DNA of 64,000 bases, from the NCBI RefSeq assembly GCF_001039355.2, contig NW_019776079.1, forward strand, positions 64,001-128,000, given 5' to 3'. Of the stretch, positions 12,427 to 23,596 are shown one piece after another. Numbering within the stretch: position 1 is the stretch's first letter; each line of letters opens with the position of its first letter. Made by a program: the position numbers and the translations under genes. This DNA comes from Lingula anatina (Eukaryota > Brachiopoda > Lingulata > Lingulida > Lingulidae). The notes under the pieces were generated by a model, which ran no database searches, had not been told where the DNA came from, and saw nothing but the letters and a program-made list of their open reading frames with translations.

Positions 12427-14128
12427 ATGTTTCAGGTAAGATATCATTACTATCTGCTTACCATATACCGTGTTTACCAAATGTTTAAGATCTAAAGAGA
12501 GAATCTTATCAAGTGCTGATCTAATACAGATGTTATCTACTAAGTCATTTCTTCAAGACAATTAAAGAATAATGAGACTGAATCATTTAAAAATAAAATG
12601 TACGATTTACAGTATATTGCAAGACAGGTTGGCTCATATTTACTCCCATCAAATGTATTTTGATACGTACATGTAAGATGCTATTATGCTTGCTCTCTTA
12701 CAGACGCGCTTTATCTTTAAAAGAATTCACGCTGTTAATAAAACAATTATGGCATTTTGATAATTCACCTTCTACAAGTATATTTCTCATGTATATAAAA
12801 GATATCATCATGAGTTTACTAATTAAGTAGTGATTGTAATTAATCTTAATATTTATTTATAGATTGATAATGTACTGGGCAGATTTAAACTAAAGAATGA
12901 ATCCTTTTTATGTTTTCGTTTTTCTTCATTAAACTGATATGTCTTGGTTTACCGTCCTCTCCTACAGCTTTTCCGCTGCGACTAGGAGTGTGGTTTGTGA
13001 ATGAATGCAAAGAATGCCAAAGGACTTTTTTTGATGTTTCAAAACACACGCTCACAAAATTAATAGACAATTTATGAGCCCAGGGGGGTTAGTTCACAGC
13101 GCTATTTGATGTCGAGAAACGCGTGGATCAGACTTAAATTGTGATGAAATTCCCATGAAGGATTGGTCCGTCGCCTATCCCGCCACCTGTGCACCATTAC
13201 GGAATCAAAGACCGTTTAACAAATTATACTTTTCAGTGTACTATTCATATGAAATAGCAATTTCTGGCCATATTTAGATGATTAGCTTTTAATAATGATT
13301 TAGTGCCGCAGGGACGACCTAGAGGTCCAAGTTAGCTTGATTAGTCACGATAAATGCATCGACTCAGTAACTGATCAGTGAAACAGTAAAAGTAATCGAT
13401 GTGGTTTATTTCCTATTGTCTCTTCCATGGACAAACGATACGTCTTGTTTGCTTTGTATTTTTTGTGTATCATCATTCTTTAAAGTCGCTCAGAATGGGA
13501 ATATACTTATGCACCAAAGTTGATCCCGTTAACAAGTACAAACCTTAAATCATTTGTTGCATCTTCTATGCATTGGAAGGTAGTAGTATCGCTGTAAATT
13601 AGGAAAAGTTATGAGCAGAGGAGAAACTTTGTTTTAATGCTTATATCTTGAAAGAATAATTGAATAGCTATGTTTTTTATTTCTACATTTATTATTTGTT
13701 TGGTTGACAAAATGGAAATGACCTTATCAAGGAATGATGAAGTAATTGTCTTTTTTATTTTTCAGTGTAGGAAAACTTGGAAATACATCGTTACTTTGTT
13801 GGTGTTGCTGAACTTAATGTTAGTAGCAGTCTGTAGGGTCATCCCACAACAAAGAGATCGGATACAGAAAATGCCATACGAAATAGAGCCCAATTTAAGG
13901 ACCATTGACTCATTTCATCCGGCTCGGAGAATCACAAAACGCTCCATCTTTTCGGAAGAACTGATGATCGACGTTTGCCTGGGATTATGCTACGAATGTA
14001 CTTCAATTTATACTATCTATGATATTGCGTATTGTGAAAAATCCTGCCAGCGGTCAACATCTTCTTCCAGGAAGTTCGACAAGTTTGCTGTCAATGTGCT
14101 GAGGTTCTGTAATCCGCCATTACTTTAG
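12427..14128 (+). CDS. Six-cysteine secreted prepropeptide 1 (novel family)
   Basis: The proposed model joins a nine-base exon (12427-12435, Met-Phe-Gln, followed by a GTAAG donor) to 13766-14128 after a TTTTTCAG acceptor, in phase 0, giving 123 aa. The signal peptide is about residues 1-26 with the core YIVTLLVLLNLMLVAV. A pro-region ends in ITKR. The mature peptide is 61 residues with six cysteines spaced C-x3-C-x2-C-x11-C-x3-C-x20-C, and contains CLGLC, YDIAYCEKSC and FDKFA. The genes at 23276-23596 and 30654-31923 are paralogues by Cys spacing and by the GLC, C-x3-C and FD-x-FA motifs. It is presumably secreted as a hormone-like or effector peptide; no known family was recognised. An ATTAAA at 14237-14242 may be the polyadenylation signal. 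The micro-exon is inferred but is supported by the matching exon of paralogue 3. Confidence 0.8.
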
Positions 14129-17100
14129 ACATAAAATGGCACCTCACTCAGCAAGGAAGGTTACTTCGCGTCCTGCATCGGAAGAAATGTATGACATATT
14201 CTAATCGAACTTTTCCATTTCTTTAATTCCTCTTCTATTAAACTTTAGATGTTCGGGATGTTGAAAGAGTCATTCAATATATGTACACTGATTTGAAGAC
14301 AGCATTATATTAGGATATATATACAGAGAAAGATACATTTTATATATATATAAATGTTGTGGAGCACAACAGACATGAAGCTGTGATACGACGGCGCTGG
14401 ACTTTCAGCTGTACGTCATCTCAAATTTAGACAGCCTACTGAGAAAGTGTTCTGACAAATCGCATCTTGTATTGCGACACTACTAATATATATTTAATTA
14501 TTTATTGTGCTAGTGCTAGGGTTTTTATCGCATTTTTAACGAAAAATGACAAATACACAAAGTGTTTGTGTGATTAAAATAGTTTGATATATTTCCCGGA
14601 AGAAAAATGGACGCAGCAGGAAATTAATCTTAAATAACATAACGATTTTAAAGGAATTATGGTAATAATAATATTTTATCATTAGATTCTACATGTCATT
14701 GTGGTCTTTCGTGAGTATCTCAACAGTGATTGATTCTCCTGTAAGGTATTTCTTTTTCTTTTTCATGTTCATCTTTTGCGCTGATTGTTGGTAACAGATT
14801 TGAAGGATAGCTAGGGCAATACGAGGCCTATTACATTGTACATGTACTGTTGCGAAACCGGAGATTAAGTTAACCTTGGTCGAAATTATTTGAGTATTCG
14901 AATTACAATCGTGAACAGTGCGTGATGTTATGCGTGTATGGATGCTGTGGTCGGTAATGAGAGAATTCAGTGGTGTTAAGCGAGAAGGCGGCGTGTGTGT
15001 ACATGTATGAATAACGTTTATATATATTATACATAAATCAAAAATCTTATCAAAATCAAAATAGTATATAATGTAAACTTTATGTTTCCTTAATTTTTGA
15101 AAACCAGAATGACGTAGGAACACATATTTGAATTGTTTCTGTACTGTTTAGCATGTTTATGTTTGCCTTCCACGCCAAGGCATAGAATGAACATATATAT
15201 TCGCAGCCTAAGTGAGACAATCTAGGCCTATGGTAGTGGTTCTGAAACAAAGTTGGCAGAAGAAGGAAAAAAGTAATTGTAGTAGAGATTAGTTCTTATC
15301 TCACACGTTTCAATGTCAGTTACCTGGTGTGGAAGACCAAGAGGAATGCCTTGAAAGTAATTCAGTCAATTTGTTTCTATTTTGATCTTTACAACTGCCA
15401 TAAATAAACTGCACATATGTTAATAACATTAAGTCGTATTTCACCAAATGTGTTTCGGCGGCTAAGCGCTATCGTTTTAAAAGAAACTTAAATGAGATTT
15501 ATTTTACACGAATCTATATCCTGTTGATAATAAGTAGCTTTTAATCAATCTTAATATGAATTCCGAACACGGAAGAAATAGAAGAAACATAATAAATCAT
15601 TTTGGGATTTATGTGAGAGACGAACAGTCTCGCTGTTTTGAAATCAAAACTCAGTGGAATAAAATCAGTTTTGAAAGTTTTAATTTATGACTTTTCACTG
15701 CATTTTGATATTCATGGCGTAAGCAATGACATTGGAAAAATATTATTTTGCTAAATACCGGTAAGCTATTAGAATCCTTATGTCTGGAATGGCTATTGAA
15801 ACTTTGTTTATTTACCTATCATGCAACCAAGAAGGATCGCGTGGTAAAATTAAAGTGACTGTTACCACTATTAGGGTTATAATTGCGCTCATCCGGCCGG
15901 CATGAACCATATAAACAACTAGTGACACCACTCTCGGATTGATAACTTGTAATCACGCCACATGCGAAGGCGTGTCATCCAAATCGACACGATGTCCAGC
16001 CTACCTTTGTCATGATAAATTCTTGAAATTCTTCCAAAATCAGTGATTGTAAACGTGTGTTTGCTTACCATTGATTATTTTATGATAAAAGGATTTTATC
16101 TTGGATCAAACCTGTTTGTAAACGTAAATATAGCCACAGCATCCAAATCTCCTTACAGAAAACGGTATAGGGCATATTCAAACATTGCACCATTGAACCT
16201 TATTATATGTAAATTTTACAACAGAAACTGAACAAAGCAGGGATTGATTTATATGTCTGTCTAATTAACACACAGTTTTTCACACTTCTGTAAGCTTTTT
16301 GTCAAGCCAAATATTCGATGATGTAGACTAAGGGGTTATTACTGCCTTTAAATGTATAGTTTTCAGAATGTTTTACTTAGTTAGCAATTCTCCATTTCTC
16401 ATATGTTAATTGTCCCAAAATTGTAGACCAAGTAAATACCAGTTTCATTTTGCATATACTTAAATGTATCTCACCGACAGGCAACTTTTTCACAAATCTT
16501 TCATTTTGGCAGAGTAATTCTGTGCTCCTGAAAAAAAAAAAAAAAACGCCAATCGTCACCATATAAACGATTCATCATGTCACTGGTGACTGTCGCCCGT
16601 ACTGACATGTCTTAAAAGACGCAAAGGATGACTGATGTACTGTTGGTGTCTGCACGCAGGATGGCGGATACGGTGGACGCATTATTGATTTCCTTTGAAA
16701 AGAAAAAGCTGTACGTAGGGCAAACCATCAAACAACGAAAACAAGATTGATACTCATTTTCCATTACCGGAAGTGAGTTCTAACAAATAAGTGTTTTTTT
16801 TTTTTTTTTTTTTTGCTTTGTTCAGGCAAATCCGATGAAAGTTAAACCTAAAGAAAAAAAACAAAAATAAGAGTATGGCGTAATTCAGTGAGATAGACAT
16901 TGCAATTGAACCTTGCTCACATTAACCGTACTTTGGCTTACCAAGGCAAAATTTAAGCCTCGGTCACAACCGACCGTGCGGGCTCTTAACGGCCTGTTTG
17001 CGTCCAAATTCTGCGCAGAATTTCACGTGCCACACAAGTCCTTCTCGCGAAATTTGGAGTTCCGTAAGCACGTACGGAGGGTATTGGACACGTCTAAAAT

Positions 17101-17243
17101 ATTCTACGAATAATCTGCGAACAGCGAGGCCGCAAGCGTAACTTGCTCCATTCGCAAGGATTTCTCAAGTGAGACGTGTGTTACGGACAAAATCGAAAGC
17201 ACGGAGGGAGTGCGTCGCACATGCGTCACCTCCATGCCAGGAG

Positions 17244-17250
17244 TATAAAA
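17244..17250 (+). promoter_or_regulatory. TATA box inside the TTAA element
   Basis: TATAAAA in a GC-rich setting, about 106 bases before the ATG at 17350 of the basic ORF. It is a strong core-promoter match, but whether it is active is unknown. Confidence 0.5.
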
Positions 17251-17349
17251 GGCGTGTTCACAACGCACGCTCGTTTCTCGACAATTAACGTCGATTGTGC
17301 AACGTGTACAACAATTTTTTTAAAAAATTTGCACTATTCAGCTTCTAAC

Positions 17350-17475
17350 ATGCCTCCAAAAGGCAAGAGAAAGAAGCTTAGAGAGCACGGAAAAAAGAAG
17401 GGAGGAGGAAGAAAAAAGGGGAGAACAGGAGGCAAAACTGACGTAAGCGGTCAGTACGTCATCACAAGCGTGTGA
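17350..17475 (+). CDS. Short basic ORF of the TTAA element
   Basis: This 41-residue frame starts MPPKGKRKKL and is dominated by Lys, Arg and Gly, ending TDVSGQYVITSV. It lies downstream of a TATA box within a transposon-like element. It resembles the basic N-terminus of a DNA-binding protein and is probably the truncated start of a transposon protein rather than a host gene. No family could be assigned. Confidence 0.35.
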   Translation: MPPKGKRKKLREHGKKKGGGRKKGRTGGKTDVSGQYVITSV

Positions 17476-18157
17476 GGCAAGTGTGAGGCAAAAGTGACGC
17501 AAAAGGGAACTACTTTGGCCGTGCGTTGCATTCTCTTCATAAGTGGTGAGTGTGTACCACATAAGCAGGTACTGTAGCAAGACAAACTGAGTTAAGGAGT
17601 ACAATTTCCACGGTCATCGCACTTTGCAATTAGCGTCCCTTCTTGAAAGGACATTTCATATGGCCCCTGCGATTCGCAAGGCAGACTTGTGCCATTTCAT
17701 TGCAAACTTTCCTCTACCTCTACGAACTCCACGGATTCTACTGCAACCAAAATTGGCAGGGGGCGTACGATCCTAAAATTCGTGGGTCTGGTTGTGACTG
17801 AGGCTTTAAGAGATTCGAAGTATAATTGATGTTTACTAATGTTGAATGATAAACTATTCGCAAGGCGGTTATATGTTTGTAGTAAGATGCGATCTTACAT
17901 CTTACATCGAACCTTTGCATGACATGCTTCCCCGTGGTACACAAAGCGTATGTTATTTGAGATGAAATGTAAAAATAAAAATAAAATAAATAAATAAGGA
18001 CGAAGCTCTCCAATCCACTCCCTAATCCATTATAGTTGACAATATAAAAATTACAAATGACTGATAATGTCATGATTTATCCATTCAGTTTTAATCAAAT
18101 ATGACGTAAAAGGAACATTCTGCATATGTAAATAAATATGACAAGATGGGTTATCCA

Positions 18158-18163
18158 TTTATT
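18158..18163 (-). promoter_or_regulatory. Polyadenylation signal, BRICHOS B
   Basis: AATAAA on the minus strand, about 25 bases beyond the stop codon of BRICHOS gene B, implying a very short 3' UTR if used. Confidence 0.45.
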
Positions 18164-18186
18164 AGACAGTATGCCGTCTTCGTGAT

Positions 18187-20227
18187 TTACTCTAGCGTAA
18201 TCTTTGCAAAAATCCTCACAAATGTTGTCCCAAGCTCAATGGGAGTCTTGTTGTAGGCAGAAGTTGGTAATTTTCGCCGACTTACGAGATAAGTGTCAGA
18301 ATTTTGACAAATTGCAACTTTAGTTCCAAATAAGCCTAGTTTCTCTGGTTTTATCTTTACGACTGTCTCTAGAAGCACTGAAACATCGGAGTAGTCGACC
18401 TGCAATTAGGAGTGAAATCTCAGTATGATAAACAGTAACCTACATCATTTTGTCCCTAATTATTTTATCGCGAAAGCTGTGAATGTTTAAGTTAAAGATC
18501 ATATACTGTTAAACATATATTCTTATCTTTTACTACATTCAAATATGTTTCTGAATCAACATAGCTATGCATAACGTCCCTTGACCTTTAATCCTCTTAC
18601 CATAGGTTGTTTCGATAACGCTTTCTCTTTCGCACGAGGAATTGGAAAGGCAGTTTCTATTTACTGTATAATGTGCACAACGTCGGTTTAAAAGATTGTT
18701 TGTTGGCTTACATGCCATTACAACAGCAGCAACATCAACAAAAAACTGCCTCACCTGAATACCACAATTTTTTTCCAAAAAGAACTTACAGTTTCCTTGG
18801 TCCTAACTGTTTTCAGAAAAAGCAGCCCTTTGTCCACGACGTCATCGTATATGGGAGAGATGAAGCAAGTTGAATCTGTGACATCTTTGTAGATAGTTAC
18901 CTTCTGAAAATTTTTAATTCAAATATATACATATGAATGTAAAATATTTAAATGTCAGCTAAGGTACTTTCAGAACATTTCCATGAAAGCCTTTTTTTCG
19001 ACAGATGTAATAATGATTGTGAATTGGTTTATTTATCTGATAAATTATTTATCACTGATGGAAACTTTTCATGTTGGAATAAAGGAGGTGTTCTTCATAG
19101 TGGACCGCTAATTTCTTATACAAAACATTTCAAAATATGCAACAGAAGTTCAATACAAATGTGAAGAGAACAAAATTCATTAAAGCAGATGGCACAAGAA
19201 AGCCAATACATTTTCAAGACGTATCGATGAAATAAGGCATGCAATAGCATTTAAAATTGGTAAGCTCAAAGCAGTACGAATTGCTCAGGTCTAACGAAAT
19301 AGAAATATGACTAAAGTAAGATTAGAATGATGACACAGGTTTCAAATAATATAAAGTACACCTACCTTGGTAAAATCATGGATGATAATGGATTTGTCGT
19401 TGTCTCGATAGTTTTCTGGGATGGTAACCACCATTCTGTACGTCTCTCTGTCAAATGTAGATATAATGTAGTGGATTCCATTACGCTCAAATTGGAATTC
19501 AGGCTTCTGGAATACAAAATCAATGTTAAAGGAACTGCTATTGTTTTGTGTTTACCACGTTTCCTTTGACGTCCAATCTACTTATATTTTGTAATTGTTG
19601 GATTTACTACATTGATAAGTAACTTTCACATATCTGCCATATAAAAGATGCAAAACATACTTCTTTTTATTTGACGTACACTGTCCACAAAACATTGTAA
19701 CATGTTTATTGTCATTGTTCTGGAAATATATTGGACTTTTCTTTGTGTCATAATATTTCATATTATATTTCACACACCTAGAATCTCCCTCCAAAAGTGG
19801 TGCATTCTGAATTTTGTAGAATTTTAACATTAACTAAAATGGTTCATCGTTACTTTGACTGTCGGTGCCAATCTGAAATGATTCCAGTCACAAGTATGAC
19901 AGCCGTTGATAGCCAATGAGTACCGTCTCTATCAAACATAACACCCATTTGCTATTTTGAATAAAATTTTAGAATATGCTGCTTCTAATTTGTGAAAGAA
20001 AAAAGTGAGTCTACATTATGCGTCAGTTTCATGTTTTGGCACCTTTGAGAGGAAAAAGTAATACTTACCTTAGTTGTGCCTGTCACCACCCTTATCAAGG
20101 CAGATTATCGTCTACCTTAGTGACATGTTTAAAACCTCTGTCAGGGCACCGTACTTTATGCACCTACCTTAGTTGCCCAAATTGAAGCAAACATCCAGGA
20201 AATATACACAACTAGGAGAGCTCGCAT
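18187..20227 (-). CDS. Secreted BRICHOS-domain precursor B
   Basis: The coding exons are 20227-20168, 19506-19366, 18903-18790 and 18399-18187 (complement), all phase 0, giving 175 aa. Exon 1 encodes a 20-residue signal peptide (LLVVYISWMFASIWA). The BRICHOS core shows IIIHDF, IYKDVTDSTCFISP (Cys80) and GTKVAIC (Cys136), with the same exon boundaries as gene A; exon 4 is exactly the same length as in A. Arg-Arg (146-147) follows the domain and leaves a 28-residue tail containing TFVRIFAKI, equivalent to the tail of A. It lacks the third cysteine seen in A and C, so it has only the standard BRICHOS pair. A TATA box stands 53 bases upstream of the ATG. Two more ACTAAG-GTA donor-like copies lie within 100 bases of the exon 1 donor. 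Client unknown. Confidence 0.87.
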
Positions 20228-20279
20228 GGTACAATGTGGTAGCTTTTAAAGCGTTTTAAAAATACTCACGGGCGCTTAC

Positions 20280-20287
20280 CTTTTATA
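20280..20287 (-). promoter_or_regulatory. TATA box of BRICHOS B
   Basis: TATAAAAG on the minus strand preceded by GGGG, 53 bases upstream of the start codon of BRICHOS B. This distance would place transcription start about 25 bases before the ATG, giving a very short leader. Confidence 0.55.
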
Positions 20288-23275
20288 CCCCTTTGAGAAC
20301 ATACCCAGCTTATTAAGAGAAAGAATTAAGCAAACAGACAATAATACAATAGGATACATCAAAGCGCATGCGCTTTCTACTATTGCTTTTTATGGAAGAT
20401 GCTTTTTGGTTTAACACGTCAACTAGCTGCTCCAAAGCATGAAACAAAACTTTCACAAACACTTTTGAAGGTCAATACTTGAGTACAGAAAATGTTAATC
20501 AATAAATTTACTTTATAACTGTATCAAATAAAAACTGAAATTTTTAGAGATGTCCGTCAAAACATCGGCCCTGGTGAAATTTCCAATCTTAATCATTGAA
20601 TTTAAAAAATGGACAATGTGAAATCTAAGCGGACGAACTCCTGGTCATTTGTTATTGGACAGCACTACCACTGTCCAACCACTGTACACATTTTATGTGT
20701 ACCTGTGCAAAAACATACATGCGGTTTTTACGAACTTTCCCTAAAATAGTACAATACGTGTTGATGTTGATGTAACCCCCCCCCCCCAAAAAAAAAAAAA
20801 AAAGAGAAAGAAGTAATTATTTTTGAAAAGTTTTTCTACATTTTGTTGGAAATCATGCTTCAACTACAATTGTGTCGTTAGAAGGCGTTAAAAAAGGGTA
20901 TATTTTTCATTTGGCAGATTTCATCGTGTCATCATGTCATGTGAGTTATCGCCATGGTGCAGTCGCTTCAAAGCTGCAATGAATCTTACTTTGTCCACAG
21001 ACCATGACAGCCTCCCATTCTGTGGATGTCAAACCGAGTTAAGCAAGTAAGACTAAATATCAATGAATGTGCGTGACTGCGTATACTAGTATGGTTTGTA
21101 CATGTTCCTGTATATTGATTTTAATAAGTTTAACCCATTGCTTTATACGGGAGAGTTCATAATGCGTTTGCTTCGAGCTTCCCTTGGTAAGATAAATATT
21201 TTTAGCCAATAAATAAATATTATACACAATATCGGGGATAAATTGCCCTGTAAAAGCGTCGTTGTGTTAAAAACTTTAAAAGCAGTAAGAATTAAATAAG
21301 TTTAAGACTGTATTAAAAGTTATACAGCTGAAGGATTAAAGCTACATAAAAAAGAGAACGTTTACTATCCTGAAAAATCAATAAAATCTTATAAGTAAAG
21401 ACTGTCCCTCATGACAGGCACTCGTGAATGTGTTCTGTAACCACGCCTTTTCTTGTTAATAAACTCTGTTAAAATTGTGTGACTATGAAATGAAAATGAA
21501 ATATTCATTATGTTTATTGTGGACGCTGTGTTCTGTAAACCCTCCTTTATCGATGCAACAGCAAGCTTTAGATGAAGACTTAATTTTTCGATACTGAACA
21601 TTGTACAATATCACGAGACAAATGACAATTTGTGGTGATAGAATAAATTGGCTGGGGCAAATGATTGGAATATTTTCTTAAGTTAGTCCCAATACCAATA
21701 TCTATTGAACAAACATTGTCTGGCAGTCTCTCTTCAAAACCAACCCGTCAAGAATCGAATGTAAATCAAAGCCTTTCTCTCATTCTCTTTCACCCCTGCT
21801 TCAAGACATCTTACTTTATATTTAGAAAGAAAAAACCGTAAGGAAGATCAAAATCAATTTTTTCATCAGCCAAAATTTTTCACCTATTGTGACGTAACGC
21901 ACACAACAAAAGTCATGTCTCATTATTTTCTGTCGGAAGACGGTCAAAAGTGGAGGGTGGATCAATAAAGATAATTCGGAAGCCTGTCACAAAATATCTC
22001 TGGATCCGCCCCTGCAAACCATCGGTGAATACGCAAGTACATTATTGAAACTTTACTGAGATAAGGCCTCCAGTTTCTCATACTGTAGGATTTTACTTCC
22101 ACTGAAGGCCAACTCTTGAATTTCATTTACTGCAACAAATTGAATTAGCAGATAATGGCAGTTTCCTCAGCTAACTCCATATTGATTCCACAGCAAAATG
22201 TAACTATAGCATATCTAATTTACAACGTCCTGGCCGTTATGACTGGTTGTTATAATCTAATAGGGCTCGCAGTAGTCGTTCAAAACAAGAAAACGGTGAT
22301 GGAATGAGGTTCGTTTTCTGCAGATACTTTTTCATTCGGAGAAAAACTTACGCTTGCAATTTTAAAACCTTTTTCATTTCAACTCATATCTAGAAATAAG
22401 ATGCCTTAACATAATGTCTGGGTGTCAACTGTAACCTCGTCCAAGTTGTGCTAAGAAAAAACACTGGCAAGGATATGACAACGCCTGCAAAACCTCAAAA
22501 TCAAATCGTCCGAAATAATGGAGTCGAATGTACAGTACTAATGATAGTTGTTGATGTCTCCTTACTGCTTGGCTTTCACAGTGACGTCAAGGTGTATATA
22601 TTGCAGATGCACCTAGAGCTAAACACTTAACGAACATACTTCATAGTGTGGATCTGTGTACCGGTGGATAAAACTCCTGAATTTTGATTTTGCGTCAGTT
22701 TTAAACAAGCTTTTGTCAACGGTGTGAGTCCATAATCTACTGGTACATTTATTTAACAAATTAATAAAAAAATTTAAGAATAGAAAATATAGAAAAAGAT
22801 AGAAGTTCGTATAAAAGTTATTATGTAAGTTTCATGATACGCATGGTCTCATTGTATTGCGGTACCTCATTATCGGCCGTTTATTTTTTCATGAAAGCAC
22901 CGATTAAAAGATAATGTGATATCAACAATACCGTGAATTGTTAGCTATAAATCCGTTAGTGTTTGTTCTTTTATGTTTCCACGTACAATAAATATACAAC
23001 AGACATATATTTTATTCCTTCGGTGTTAAGAACTCTGTTCATTGAACCTTTGACAGCAGTTTTGCTAGATTAGAATTCCATTTCGTTATTGTGCTTCTTA
23101 ATTGGCAATATCAAATTGCCATTATATCAATTAGCCATTCATCGACTCAGTTATCGTTTTGCTTTGTGTCACTTGTACAGAAACAATTTCTTTGTCCAAT
23201 AAGAATACTGAGGGCAACGACCCTTTGACTACAAGACTTTGTCGGTCATGCTTAGGCCTACTTGTACGTGCAGTG
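20288..23275. other. Intergenic region between BRICHOS B and prepropeptide 2
   Basis: I see no supported gene, element or RNA here. A C-run followed by an A-run lies at about 20775-20803. Otherwise it is AT-rich sequence. Confidence 0.4.
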
Positions 23276-23596
23276 TCACGCAGAACAGTGCTTTGTCACA
23301 TCTACGGCAAATGTGTCAAATCCATCAAATGAAATACCTGCCCATGTCTTACATGTTGTTGTACAGTGAGTCAGGTTGTAAATCCCGTGCATATAGCACT
23401 CATAGCAAAGCCCTTGGCAAGCGAGGGCTATTAAGTGGGCGTACTGGTCCGAGCGAAATGAAGACTCACTGTGCCGTCTTGGCGTCTCTGCTGCTGTGCC
23501 GCCATTGTCACGCAGATCACAGCTTACATAGAGCATCAAGAAGAGGACATATGTTGGTGGTGTTAGGATGAGGCTGGACTTCAGGGACACAGGTCT
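23276..23596 (-). CDS. Six-cysteine secreted prepropeptide 2, main exon
   Basis: The main exon follows a TTTTTATCCAG acceptor and reads through 106 codons to a stop, in phase 0 with its paralogues. It has a hydrophobic signal core (YVLFLMLYVSC), a pro-region ending in PRR, then a 65-residue mature peptide with cysteines spaced C-x3-C-x2-C-x10-C-x3-C-x21-C. The motifs QGLCYEC and FDTFAVDV align with prepropeptides 1 and 3. NLTHC carries a potential N-glycosylation site (Asn-Leu-Thr) not seen in the siblings. There is no ATG in a suitable position within the exon, so a short upstream start exon is expected by analogy. I could not place it: candidates at 30273-30266 and near 23719 both need phase 2 and a shifted acceptor. 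Confidence 0.75.
   Translation of the reverse strand, partial: RPVSLKSSLILTPPTYVLFLMLYVSCDLRDNGGTAAETPRRHSESSFRSDQYAHLIALACQGLCYECYMHGIYNLTHCTTTCKTWAGISFDGFDTFAVDVTKHCSA

Larger units (their letters stand above)
16953..17809 (+). mobile_element. TTAA-flanked TIR element carrying a promoter and a basic ORF
   Basis: The ends read GCCTCGGTCACAACC (16957-16971) and the inverse GGTTGTGACTGAGGC (17790-17804), differing at one of 15 bases. TTAA (or TTTAA) lies immediately outside both ends, as for piggyBac-type insertions. The interior is clearly richer in GC and CpG than the flanks. It holds a TATA box at 17244-17250, then an ATG at 17350 opening a 41-codon Lys/Arg/Gly-rich frame to 17475. I infer a deletion derivative of a larger transposon that kept its promoter and the N-terminus of one protein. 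The superfamily is uncertain. Confidence 0.7.
14129..18186. other. Intergenic region between prepropeptide 1 and BRICHOS B
   Basis: It contains the TTAA-flanked element at 16953-17809 and a T-run near 16796-16814. A 144-codon minus-strand open frame at 14689-15123 has low-complexity, Lys-rich and unstructured content with no splice or family support, so I do not call it. The remainder is AT-rich without recognisable features. Confidence 0.4.

Noticed and set aside
5412-14128. BRICHOS A and prepropeptide 1 as a single gene
   Set aside because: BRICHOS A has its own stop in exon 4 with no usable donor before it, and the peptide gene has its own start exon and signal peptide.
14689-15123. 144-codon minus-strand open frame
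   Set aside because: Low-complexity Lys and Thr/His runs, no domain, no splice partners, and AT-rich intergenic context.
23239-23571. 110-codon plus-strand frame
   Set aside because: It is the antisense of prepropeptide 2, and its apparent cysteines come from the opposite strand.
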